A stretch of DNA of 25,324 bases, taken from contig ADNK01002627.1 of NCBI GenBank assembly GCA_000320545.1, positions 35,001-60,324 of the forward strand, in the 5' to 3' direction. Below, piece by piece: positions 1 through 8,620 of the stretch (within the stretch, counting starts at the first letter, position 1; every line of letters begins with the position of its first letter). A program made the position numbers and the translations under genes. This stretch comes from Bigelowiella natans CCMP2755 (Eukaryota; Cercozoa; Chlorarachniophyceae). The notes below the pieces were generated by a model that had not been told where the DNA came from, did no database searches, and worked only from the letters and a program-made list of their open reading frames with translations.

Positions 1-44
1 CGCGAGTCTCTGCGTTGAGAGAAGCTTCCGAGTCTAAGCAAAAA

Positions 45-307
45 ATGGCCGCTGAAACAAAGTCCAAGGACACATCGAAAGAAGCCATCGATAAGGTTGA
101 GAGACAGCGACGTGATTTGGCATTCCATGGGATCTTATACTGATATCATGTGTGTATGTGCAATGGGCTAGATGGAAGAAACGCTGCGCAATGTCTCTCA
201 GGACGTAAAGGCCCTCAAGGAGGTAGGAACTCATTCTCATGCAAGATCTTCCTGATGTTGTGTAGTATGTTGAGAATGTAAGTAAATATAACACACATAC
301 ACTCTCT

Positions 308-374
<67 letters not shown>

Positions 375-1459
375 ATACCTTTCCTTTGATAAAGCAATTG
401 ACCAAAATCTCTGACGATGCGAAGAAGGCTGACGACACGGTACATATATTCTCAATATCTTCAAAATGCAAATATTAACAGTATCTCTTCCCCCTCGTCT
501 CTATTTTCCGGCCTTTCGCTCGATGTATACGTCTGCATAAGCCTGTACGTGTGAGAATATAGTGAACTTCCGTATGTACACGTGCCACTTTTGCGCTGGT
601 CGGTAGATGAATTGATGACATTTAAAAACTATTTAGAAAGGACAAGAGTCGGAGAAGAAAAAGACTCGAAGCAAAGAGGGTGATATCCAATCCTAATTTG
701 ACGTGCGCACACATACTTACACATGCAAATGCACATTATTAATTTTTTGTTTTAAGCGTCACCGATATGTATCGTAGTTGTTTAGGCGAACACGTTAAAC
801 ATATGGTCTTTACATTCTTGATATGGGCGTCTAATGAGATGAAAGAAAAGGAGGTTCTGAACCTAAACAAATGTTGGAATATTTTCCAGATGAAGACGAG
901 CTGGAGAAGACTATCCAAGACTTATACGAAACTACTCAGATGGCAATGCAGGAAGTCCAAAGTAACATTATGACTATCATAAAGGAATTGCGCGATTCCC
1001 TACAACAATCTGTATCAACATACATTTGCTTGTTCGAGGCTCGCACCTCGGTGAAAAATAAATGGGCCCGCGATTTCTTTTGACATCATTTAATAATAAC
1101 TAACCGATGCGCTTCACTTAGAAATCGAGGAGCTTAAAAGGGACCAGATCGCAATATCAAACCAGACGGCGAAGATCGAAAGTAAAATCATAAACATAAA
1201 AAAAAAGTTAATACACGTTGTACAATCACTGCTCGAAGTTGACTCTTCGATGAGGTTAGGAGCATTAGCCGTTGAAAGGCATACTACGTTATTTGGGATT
1301 TAAGCAGAAGGTTTTACCCTCTTGTGCGTGCGCGCGTGGGAATATGCTTTCCATAGGTGAGTTGGCTGAACTTAAGAAGATCTGTGGAAATGGAGAGGCA
1401 AAACAGCAAGGATCGGGACAAGGAGGTGCAAGAGAGATACACTGTGATTTTATATAGAA

Positions 1460-1500
<41 letters not shown>

Positions 1501-2113
1501 TATATAATATAATATACTTATTATGATATTTCAAGGAATATATCCTATGTCGATGTAAGGTCATCGTCATAGTTCTCAGTGTGATGTTTCCATCCCTAAA
1601 GCAACGCTATGTGATTTTTCTATACCGAAGTACTGCTAATCAAATTGTTTGTTATTGCAGAATCTGCATCAGTGACCGACGATGACTTGAAAGGTTCCAT
1701 AAACGTTATCAATACTTGTGTTAAATGGAATCATGGTGTTGTTCGTTGATAAGAGTTATAATCCAAATACATACCAATCAATTTTTTAGTGTTAAAAAAT
1801 ATTATATCGAACATCAACAAGAGCCTATCCGAGTATTCAAAGGAACAACAGATATTAGAGGTATGGTCTTCGCCGTTTTTTTCAGCCATCGAGTATTAGG
1901 ATCAAGCTGTGGAACGTGCCAATTGTATCGAGGAAATAAGCTGCATAACCAATTGTATTATGAGTAAATGATGAACTCGAAGCACAATGTTCAAGCGGGA
2001 GAGCCAATTCGTAGCTAAATGTCGAGATTAAATTTTTGTCCATCGCAACGATTAGCAAAGCTCAGCAACGCATATTTTACTTTGATATTCCAGAAAAGAG
2101 TAAAAGATCATGA
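45..2113 (+). CDS. Multi-exon coiled-coil protein, function unknown
   Basis: I do not recognise this gene. Exons that keep frame: 45-95, 172-222, 395-439, 637-679, 890-961 (or to 1011), 1122-1254, probably one near 1380-1430, then 1661-1693, 1790-1860, 1900-1963 and 2094-2113 with a TGA stop. The product is rich in Lys, Glu, Asp and Gln, with heptad-like stretches such as LEKTIQDLYETTQ, KIEELKRDQIAI and SNINKSLSEYSKEQQILE, so a long coiled coil is likely. It ends in a basic KKSKRS tail. No transmembrane segment or catalytic motif is visible. The donor of the exon starting at 890 and the exon around 1380-1430 are not settled, because phases there do not close cleanly. The start is the first ATG in the window with a consistent splice chain; an upstream exon outside the window is possible. 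The gene is well supported as coding; its role is not. Confidence 0.5.
307..372. repeat. Compound (CA)n-(TA)n microsatellite
   Basis: About nine CA units run directly into about 24 TA units. It lies inside the second intron of the coiled-coil gene, just before the 3' splice site at 394. It is low complexity and should vary in length between individuals. Confidence 0.95.
1463..1495. repeat. (AT)n microsatellite
   Basis: An uninterrupted AT dinucleotide run in an intron of the coiled-coil gene. Together with the (TA)n tract near 325 it shows that introns of this gene tolerate simple repeats. Confidence 0.9.
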
Positions 2114-3264
2114 GTTGGTTTTGAAGACCTATTTCAACGACGGTGCTCAGGAATGATTCGGATAAAATGGATGCATCCTCGAGGGACAACGCAACTGCTG
2201 CACAAAATTAAAACGATACATGTTAGTTATGATTATAGTACGTGGAATGAGCACAATGTAAATTATGAAAGTGTTGACCTTCGCTAAAAGAGCTTGGTAT
2301 AAAGTTACAGCAAATTTACAGGTTCGAGCATGCACACGCGTGCCAAAGCGCATTCGCACATGTAATGAAGCAGGTAGTAGGTTGTGAAACAAGATTGCTG
2401 CTAATTGATAGATCATTCCTTCACATTCTGTGACTGCACATGCAAGTAGTACACACTGCGCAACTGAAGATGAGAAAATGTGGGCAGCGTTGCAATTAAC
2501 TTAGCAATGTAGTGACCATCACGCCAACGAATGGCACATGTCTTGATGTGCACAGCGCCCACTCCTCCAGTTTGCGATGATGGACACAACCGTGCACATC
2601 TAGCTCCTAGGCACGCGCGTGGCAGCAGCGTGACCGAATCCATTCTGATCAACACTCAATGGGCTGAACCTTTCAAAACCATGCACAGCTGTCCATGCAT
2701 GTCGAGCCTCTTGCAATTGCACGGAATGCTAATCACGTACAAAATCACGCTTGCTAGCTAGCTAGCTCACGCAAGCAAGAGCTGCGAACCATCGCACCAC
2801 TACATGCTGTAGCATGCCAGCACTGGAGCACATTGCACAATCAATTGTGCCACAAAATGTTAGCCCACAAACTCACCAAACAGGTGCGTGGGATCAACGT
2901 CTGGCAGAAATGTTGTGCACAGAATTTTGCGCATCTGGAGTGCTGGAGTGCTCTGGTCCATGCTAGCATGGTCCTAGATGCTCATGTGATGCACTCAAGC
3001 GTGTTGTGCGCCACGTTTCATCAAAACGCTAACTGCATCTGCATGCAACTTTGAGTGCATTGTGCAACCATGACCAAACCGACCACACAGCTAGCAGATT
3101 GGTTGTCAGCACTGCTGAACCACACGCACTAGACGCAGCCATGCAAGCCAGCAGCCAGCAAGCTAGCACCGTTCGTGCGCTGGTGCTGCCAGACTGGCTC
3201 GTTCTAGCGTTGGTTGTTGCCAAGCTCCACATCCAGAACTAGCAAGTTGAAACGAAAACCGTTC
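2114..3264. other. Intergenic, no gene recognised
   Basis: Between the coiled-coil gene and the left inverted repeat I see no convincing exon. Short frames occur on both strands at once (for example around 2413-2655 and 3029-3242) but encode Cys/His/Ala-rich low-complexity peptides with no family resemblance. The stretch 2755-2768 is a CTAG-rich microsatellite, and GCATG and GCTAGC words recur throughout, a composition also seen around 9100-9350 and 15400-15780. It may be old repeat sequence. Confidence 0.5.
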
Positions 3265-3621
3265 GCAGCAGAGAATGGACCACACCCCACATTTGATTTC
3301 CCATCTGCCGTCAGTGGGGGAATGACACAAAATTTTCATTTCAAAAATTCACCTACTGACGACCCACTGCTGAACTGAATTGTTGGAATGACATGGCAAA
3401 ATTGCCATGACGAGCATGACATGTCAAGTGTTCGACATTTGATTTCCCATCAGCAATCAGTAGCAAAATGTGCGAAAATGCGCAACATGAAAGCTTCACC
3501 TACTGACGACCTGCTGCTGAACTGAATTGCTATGATGACATGATGAAAATGTTCTACCCATGTGTTTTGTGAAAACAATCTTTGTTAAAAATGACATAGC
3601 AAAATCCACAGCAGAGCATCG
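3265..3621 (+). repeat. Left terminal inverted repeat (357 bp)
   Basis: Read against the reverse complement of 8268-8620 it is almost identical. The visible differences are a few substitutions and a 4-bp insertion here near 3403-3408. It begins GCAGCAGAGAATGG and ends GCAGAGCATCG, so both ends carry GCAGAG. Inside are two imperfect direct units about 146 bp apart, starting at 3289 and 3435; each contains a TTTGATTTCCCAT box and a CACCTACTGACGACC box. The first gene starts only 40 bp inside, so the repeat or its inner edge may carry the promoter. Confidence 0.95.
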
Positions 3622-3660
3622 TTAAAAACACTGTAAATTTATTCTCACCTAAAATAATAA

Positions 3661-4491
3661 ATGAGAATATTCAAATCAAAAATAGGAAAACCATTGGACA
3701 AATGGCTGACGGAAGAACAATTCAGATCTTTGAAGAACAAAAGATTTCTGTATGTGATATCATCAAACATGGACACATATAAAAGGAAATCTACTGAAGA
3801 ACTTGTCATAAAGTTCGGTCAAGGCAAGGGAACTCAACCAGCATCAAGATTAAAAGATTACATGTCATATTATGGATATACTGATAGCAAAAGGCCCTGG
3901 ATGGGTTGTAAATTACATTATTTATTCATCACTGAAAAGAGTAAAAAAGTAGCAGCTATAAACTCTATGGTTCATAAATATGAACTAAAATTAAAACAGT
4001 ATGCTAGAAAAAACAACTTGTTAGTAGACAGAGGCGATGAAAGAATATTAATAAGGTTGAGTAAATTGATGAGAATATTAGATCATAAACAATTTAAAAA
4101 ACTTACAGACATTGAGTCAAAACCTACATACAATCTACGAAACAAAAAGCAGAAATACATCGTTGAAATATTAGACCATACAAACAAAGCAAAGAAAAAT
4201 AACCATCAAGAACCTACTACCTTTAAAGTGAAATATAGTGATGGAAGTCTTGAAGGCACCATTAGATATGTGTTGCCTAATGATGTTAAATCAAAGAATT
4301 TTGATAGATTGTTTCTTAAATATTATAAAAACTCAAATGACAAAGAGAATATTAAATTACAAGATGAATACATAAAATATCTTAGTCTCAAATCAGATGA
4401 TTTTGATAAATTGTTCCGCAAATATTACAAGATTTCAAAAGACAAAAAAACATCAAACTTGAAGATAAATAAAATTTATTATCATCAATAA
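3661..4491 (+). CDS. GIY-YIG nuclease-like protein of the viral element
   Basis: A 276-residue, strongly AT-rich, intronless frame. Residues ~28-130 resemble the GIY-YIG/T5orf172-type nuclease fold. A first strand FLYVIS is followed by KFGQGK and an Arg in ASRLKDY (the usual position of the catalytic Arg), then a helix with Glu (HKYELKLKQY) and RGDERI. The classical GIY...YIG tripeptides are degenerate, so activity is uncertain. Residues ~165-210 form a Lys-rich segment with KVKYSDGS. The C-terminus holds a duplicated motif, FDRLFLKYYKNSNDKEN and FDKLFRKYYKISKDKK, about 34 residues apart. It is the first gene inside the left inverted repeat and is read inward. Such nucleases are common accessory genes of small and large DNA viruses of protists. 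The family call is by eye only. Confidence 0.55.
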   Translation: MRIFKSKIGKPLDKWLTEEQFRSLKNKRFLYVISSNMDTYKRKSTEELVIKFGQGKGTQPASRLKDYMSYYGYTDSKRPWMGCKLHYLFITEKSKKVAAINSMVHKYELKLKQYARKNNLLVDRGDERILIRLSKLMRILDHKQFKKLTDIESKPTYNLRNKKQKYIVEILDHTNKAKKNNHQEPTTFKVKYSDGSLEGTIRYVLPNDVKSKNFDRLFLKYYKNSNDKENIKLQDEYIKYLSLKSDDFDKLFRKYYKISKDKKTSNLKINKIYYHQ

Positions 4492-4507
4492 TAATAATAA
4501 AAATTAT

Positions 4508-4660
4508 TTACTTACCATACTTTTTTAATGCTATCTCGTGGGCCTCTTTGAAGCTTTTACCTAACATTAGGTTCATTCTCATAGAAGCCATATGTTTTTT
4601 ACTGTGATGTTTAGAATGAACTGGTAATAAATCCTTTTGTCTTTTGGTTAATTTTTTTAA
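4508..4660 (-). CDS. Short Lys/His-rich viral frame, probably 5' truncated
   Basis: A 50-codon open stretch on the minus strand, just downstream of the penton gene and in the same direction. It contains HSKHHSKKHMASMRMN followed by GKSFKEAHEIALKKYGK and a TAA stop. A TAG lies immediately upstream at 4661-4663, and the only ATG codons are internal, so the intact protein would be about 27 residues or the start has been lost. The pattern of a His/Lys segment, a Met-rich helix and a G-K-S-F-x-x-A-H helix ending in GK resembles short basic proteins found near capsid genes in polinton-like viruses, but I cannot name a family with confidence. Confidence 0.4.
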   Translation of the reverse strand, partial: LKKLTKRQKDLLPVHSKHHSKKHMASMRMNLMLGKSFKEAHEIALKKYGK

Positions 4661-4676
4661 CTAGATATTTTTTTTC

Positions 4677-5348
4677 TTATTCCTTAGTCTGATAAAACAA
4701 AGATACTGTCATAGAATAATCTATACCATTATTTTCTATTTCATCTCCATCACCATCTACAAGTGTAAATTTCAAGTTGCTTACATTCTTTTTTTTCATT
4801 AATTCAATCCTTTCACTTGGTTTCTCATTATCATATAAAATACTTCCAAAAGAAACATCGCCGCTAACTTCATAAACTATGTTTGATAATTGACCTGCTA
4901 ATTCTGTATCCAGTTGTAAATCAGTTTGGATATAAACAGGTTCTGGTGATAGATTACTCATATTATCTGCTACATGTACTGTAGAAAGAGGTGTAGTGTC
5001 ATTATAACCTAAAAATTTAGAGCATTCGTTTTTTAATATTTTGAAATCGCTACTACAACCTATACTAAATTTTCCTGTTTTAGCATTGTATACAGGAGTA
5101 AAAGTTCCTACTGATGAGGCATTAGTTGAAAGTTTAGTTTGTAATTCTGTTACTAATTCAGTAGCAGAATAATTTTGTTTTGTTAATTCTGCACTTGTTT
5201 TGTTTCCAGAACTGTTCTCAATTTCTAAAATGTTATTTTTAGCAGAAACATTGTAATAAGTAATTGGAAATCTTACTCTTGTAATAGAAATAGAAGATAC
5301 ATTATCAATTAAACTATCAAAAATTAAGTTATTTGTGGATAAGCACAT
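4677..5348 (-). CDS. Penton (minor capsid) protein of a polinton-like virus, N-terminus missing
   Basis: About 223 residues. The first part alternates short strands (SISITRVRFPITYYNVSAKN), then LQTKLS, then GKFSIG and FLGYND, then a LSPEPVYIQTDL segment. The end reads NLKFTLVDGDGDEIENNG followed by YSMTVSLFY. The order, an inner-capsid beta domain, a YI.TDL strand and a terminal L.D.DG....NG.D...T..L motif, is the hallmark of single jelly-roll penton proteins of polinton-like viruses, virophages and Mavericks, which form the capsid vertices. Full-length homologues have some tens of extra N-terminal residues. Here the frame starts with an ATG that lies in sequence antisense to the helicase fragment, so the first codons are probably not native. 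No major capsid protein gene is visible nearby. Confidence 0.72.
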   Translation of the reverse strand: MCLSTNNLIFDSLIDNVSSISITRVRFPITYYNVSAKNNILEIENSSGNKTSAELTKQNYSATELVTELQTKLSTNASSVGTFTPVYNAKTGKFSIGCSSDFKILKNECSKFLGYNDTTPLSTVHVADNMSNLSPEPVYIQTDLQLDTELAGQLSNIVYEVSGDVSFGSILYDNEKPSERIELMKKKNVSNLKFTLVDGDGDEIENNGIDYSMTVSLFYQTKE

Positions 5349-6429
5349 TGATAAAAAATTTATTGCTACTGGTGATTTAGCTCAATTGGATCCCATTGAA
5401 AACGAATATCTGTTTAATAACATCAAAGACCTTGATGTTAGAACAACTGAAGCTTTGAATGATATGTTTCCTAATATTATTACTCTTAAAATCTGTAAGA
5501 GAGTAAAAACAGACGAGGAAAGAAATACTCTTGCACGATTAAAACAAGAAATATTTGATGTAAAAACTAAACCATTTGACATACTAAAAAAATATTTTAA
5601 AGTTGTGAAAAGTATAAGTGAAGTTAGAACTCTCAACAATATTACCTTCTACAACTTTAGATCCCGTTCAGTAGGTAAGCACATCCATAGCCTACAAAAG
5701 AAACCGAGAAAAAAGGTTTATGTAGATGGTATTTGCTACTATGCTGGTATGGAGATTGTGTGTAAAAAATTTAATAAGAAACCAAAACTATATGTGAACT
5801 ATGCTTATGAAATTGTTAAAGTAAGTAAAAAAGAATTTGTAATACAGGATGTATGTGATATGGAAGAAATAAGAATTCCTATAGAATTAATTAGTAAGCA
5901 TTTTAGATTATCATATGCCTCTACCTGTCATAGTTTTCAAGGATTATCAGTAGATGGCCCTATTACCGTATTCGATACTAACACCTGTAGAATTAATCGC
6001 AAGTGGCTCTGGACTGCTATAACTCGTTCAACTGACCTTTCACAGATACAAATATATCAGCACAGCGATAAAGAATGCTACAGATTAAAAGAAAGTATGA
6101 TTTCTCAAAAACTACGAATGAAAGTATCTTCATATAAATCTCAGGACAAAAGAGCTGGTAGAACTTGGAAAGATAAAGAATATATTGATGAGGAATGGAT
6201 AAAAAGAACTGTTAATAATCATCCACAATGTCCTGTGTGTAGATGTGGATTTACTGCTGATAATGTTTCTGTGGATAGAATTGATAATGATCTACCCCAT
6301 CTCTGGAACAACTGTAGATTAACTTGTGTGGAGTGCAATCTTAGTAGAAATAACCAACAAACATATCCTCAGGATGTTGAATTTGAAGATAAAATAAGAG
6401 AAAAGGATCTAAAGGATTTAGGGATATGA
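5335..6429 (+). pseudogene. C-terminal half of SF1 helicase with HNH-type tail
   Basis: The frame is open from upstream but has no credible start; the first in-frame start-like codon, at 5335, is GTG. The first recognisable motif is IATGDLAQLDPI (helicase motif III). Walker A (GxGKT) and Walker B (DE), which must precede it, are absent, so ATPase activity is lost. Motifs V-VI follow: YASTCHSFQGLSVDGPI and WTAITRST. The last ~70 residues carry CPVC, SVDRIDND, then H and N residues and CVEC, a Cys4/HNH-like module. This helicase-plus-HNH layout is known from virus-encoded SF1 (Pif1/RecD/Dda-like) helicases of polinton-like and giant viruses. It is head to head with the penton gene, with a 14-bp overlap of the open frames. 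Intact length would be roughly double. Confidence 0.75.
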
Positions 6430-7031
6430 GGCAGTGAAGAATAGAAATGCGAAATTCGATTTTGCGTTTTTTTAATGATGATAAATTGTTATTATTATTA
6501 AAAAATCGGTACAGCTACGGATGTAACCATTATTTTTGGGAGAAACGGTATAAGTCTCCTCACATTACATGTACTTTACTTCCTTTGAATTTATATACCC
6601 CGACAACCATCTCACTGATAAACCCCTCACGACAACTTTAAACAACAATTTTCCTTTTAAATTGCACACCTTATATTCCCATCATTAAACTTATCAGAAT
6701 AAAGGCCCCAAACCTAAAAAAAAAAAAAAAAAAGCCTCAAACCTAAAAATCAAAAGAAAAAAGTTTATTAGTCCCATAAGTCACAAATTTTGCCATGTTT
6801 TGCCATGCAAATTTTGACTTTCGCAATGTCCGTTATGAGACAACATCCACTATGAAAATCACTTCGGTGTAACAACATAGCTGGGAAGTCAAGGGCGCGA
6901 AAAGATTAACTAACTAACTAACTAACTACATGTCGGTTAGCGATTTGGCCTTCTCTTTTCCAATTTGCGACATCAATTTTCGGTTCTTCATGTGGAAATA
7001 GTAATGCGTTTTCCTCTTTGGCGACGCTTGT
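6430..7031. other. Non-coding stretch of the element, with poly(A) tract
   Basis: AT-rich sequence after the helicase stop. An AATAAA at 6698-6703 is followed 12 bp later by 19 A residues (6716-6734); the words around the tract, CAAACCTAAAAA, occur on both sides. Around 6908-6928 there is a TAAC tetranucleotide run of five units. Base composition moves from AT-rich to about balanced between 6780 and 7020. A 64-codon frame at 6447-6641 lacks any family signal and I do not call it. Confidence 0.5.
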
Positions 7032-8012
7032 ATGCTGAACTTGATGATTATTAAACTTGTCCTTCCGTCTATCTCAGTCATGGTTCCCGCCTTCGCACTT
7101 TTGCTACTCTGGGCATCCACAGCGTTAGCGTCCTGTTATTCCGTCCGAAATGACGCGTCGTGGGTTAAGGTTCGCACGATCAATTCCAGCGCGGCTGACT
7201 GTCCATATTTCACCGACAACCTTAACGGGAGTCAAGCTGTTGGTGCTGTCACAGGCGGCGGCGAAGTCATCCAAACTTACGACGGCAGCAGCATTGTGGG
7301 GTTCAAGTTTGAAACGGGTAACGGAGCGAATTTCCTCATCGCAAGAAGGTTTCAAGTCATCGGGGAAACCTACACTGGTTCATCCCCACGAGACGTTTAT
7401 TGCAGCAGCTATTCCAACAGTTCCTACACAGCAGAGTGGTACAACCGTGGGAGCAGCAACCCAAGCGACCCTTTGATATTTCTCCGGGGCTACAGCACCT
7501 CCACCACTTCAAAACAAAATTGTTTCTACTGCGAATATGAAGCTGGTCAAGGCGACCCATTCCAAACGATGTGGCAGGCCAACGGCGGTATTGACATCTA
7601 CGTGACCTCCAACCAAGTCTTCCCGACCAGTTCTCCAACAGCCATGCCAACCGCAAGCCCCGCAACCACGAGCCCGACCGCAAGCCCCGCAACCGCAAGC
7701 CCCGCAACCACGAGCCCGACCGCAAGCCCCGCAACCGCAAGCCCCGCAACCACGAGCCCGACCGCAAGCCCCGCAACCGCAAGCCCCGCAACCACGAGCC
7801 CAACCTCAAGCCCGACCTCTAGCCCGGATGATGACGATGCCGAAAGCATTGTGGGTCCTGTCGTCGGTGCGGTCTGCGGATTCTTGGTGTTGGCAGCTGT
7901 TGTTGGATACTGCTACTACCAGCGAGGCAAGCCCAGCGTCGACCAAAATGCGAATGACCAAAACTTCGCTGGAGTAGTCAATGACCAAAAAGGGGGAAAC
8001 AACGCATTGTAG
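7032..8012 (+). CDS. Mucin-like type I membrane glycoprotein carried in the element
   Basis: Up to 326 residues, with a second start at Met 17 (position 7080) that gives a textbook signal peptide, VPAFALLLLWASTALA, before SCYS. The ectodomain (~residues 35-195) is Ser/Gly/Tyr/Asn-rich with several Cys and NSS/NGS sequons. A Pro/Ser/Thr/Ala stalk follows, made of SPTASPATASPATT repeats. Then come an acidic DDDDAE, a hydrophobic span IVGPVVGAVCGFLVLAAVVGY (~280-300), a short basic stop and a ~28-residue tail. This predicts a surface protein with an O-glycosylated stalk. I do not recognise the ectodomain. It has no intron and is far richer in G+C than the viral genes next to it, so it probably came from a host or another source. 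It sits between the helicase fragment and the right inverted repeat, reading toward the repeat. Roles as a viral attachment protein or as captured host cargo are both possible. Confidence 0.75.
   Translation: MLNLMIIKLVLPSISVMVPAFALLLLWASTALASCYSVRNDASWVKVRTINSSAADCPYFTDNLNGSQAVGAVTGGGEVIQTYDGSSIVGFKFETGNGANFLIARRFQVIGETYTGSSPRDVYCSSYSNSSYTAEWYNRGSSNPSDPLIFLRGYSTSTTSKQNCFYCEYEAGQGDPFQTMWQANGGIDIYVTSNQVFPTSSPTAMPTASPATTSPTASPATASPATTSPTASPATASPATTSPTASPATASPATTSPTSSPTSSPDDDDAESIVGPVVGAVCGFLVLAAVVGYCYYQRGKPSVDQNANDQNFAGVVNDQKGGNNAL
7665..7800 (+). repeat. 42-bp coding tandem repeat
   Basis: Three nearly perfect 42-bp copies start at 7665, 7707 and 7749, with a partial fourth at 7791. Each encodes 14 residues of the Pro/Ser/Thr/Ala stalk. 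The near-identity at the DNA level indicates recent expansion by slippage or unequal exchange. Confidence 0.95.
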
Positions 8013-8267
8013 GCCTAAAAATGGATTGCTGCATCGCTGGGGGATGGCAAGTTGTTTGCTGTTGGCGGGCCTAACGATGAAGATGTTCCTTGCACATCGG
8101 GGAAACATCTTCGCATTGCCATGCAGCCTGCTTTGATTTGAACATTTAATCGTTGTGTCATTTTTTATTTGCTTTTTTTTTTTACAATTGCACTGAAATC
8201 TAAAATTAATATTTTGTTAAAAACTTTGTTAAAAAAAATTAATATTACTTTTTAAGAGTAAATGATG
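8013..8267. other. Spacer before right inverted repeat
   Basis: 3' flank of the membrane-glycoprotein gene, then a T/A-rich tract (about 8161-8250) up to the inner edge of the right repeat. No gene is seen. Confidence 0.5.
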
Positions 8268-8620
8268 CGATGCTCTGCTGTGGATTTTGCTATGTCATTT
8301 TTAACAAAGATTGTTTTCACAAAACACATGGGTAGAACATTTTCATCATGTCATCATGGCAATTCAGTTCAGCAGCAGGTCGTCAGTAGGTGAAGCTTTC
8401 ATGTTGCGCATTTTCGCACATTTTGCTACTGATTGCTGATGGGAAATCAAATGTCGAACACTTGACATGTCATGCTCGTGCAATTTTGCCATGTCATTCT
8501 AACAATTCAGTTCAGCAGTAGGTCGTCAGTAGGTGAATTTTTGAAATGAAAATTTTGTGTCATTCCCCCACTGACGGCAGATGGGAAATCAAATGTGGGG
8601 CATGGTCCATTCTCTGCTGC
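8268..8620 (-). repeat. Right terminal inverted repeat (353 bp)
   Basis: Reverse complement of 3265-3621 with a few substitutions and a 4-bp deletion. Similarity stops abruptly at both edges: beyond 8620 the flank reads ATCAAAATTTTCG, which does not match the left flank AACCGTTC, and inside 8268 the two sides also differ. The near-identity of the two copies suggests that insertion or repeat homogenisation is fairly recent. Confidence 0.95.

Larger units (their letters stand above)
3265..8620. mobile_element. Polinton-like virus/Maverick-derived element, internally deleted
   Basis: Two near-identical inverted repeats, 3265-3621 and 8268-8620, enclose AT-rich genes that look viral and unlike the intron-rich host genes on either side. 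The genes are intronless and include a polinton-type penton protein and a fragment of an SF1 helicase with an HNH tail, both typical of polinton-like viruses, virophages and Mavericks. At 5.36 kb the element is much shorter than autonomous members, which are usually about 15-40 kb. I find no major capsid protein, DNA polymerase, retroviral-type integrase, packaging ATPase or maturation protease. I infer a non-autonomous derivative that kept its ends and lost its middle. No clear target-site duplication is visible next to the repeats. It could instead be an endogenised fragment of a related small DNA virus. Confidence 0.8.

Noticed and set aside
3029-3242. Overlapping frames on both strands left of the element
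   Set aside because: Low-complexity Cys/Ala/Ser-rich peptides with no splice structure or family signal.
6447-6641. 64-codon plus-strand frame after the helicase
   Set aside because: AT-rich random-looking peptide, no conserved motif, directly downstream of the helicase stop.
7665-7800. CRISPR-like array
   Set aside because: The 42-bp units are directly adjacent without spacers and encode an in-frame Pro/Ser/Thr stalk in a eukaryotic context.
7357-7849. Leu/Arg/Gly-rich and Val/Gly/Ala-rich minus-strand frames
   Set aside because: They are antisense to the signal-peptide glycoprotein gene and its 42-bp repeat, which keeps several frames open.
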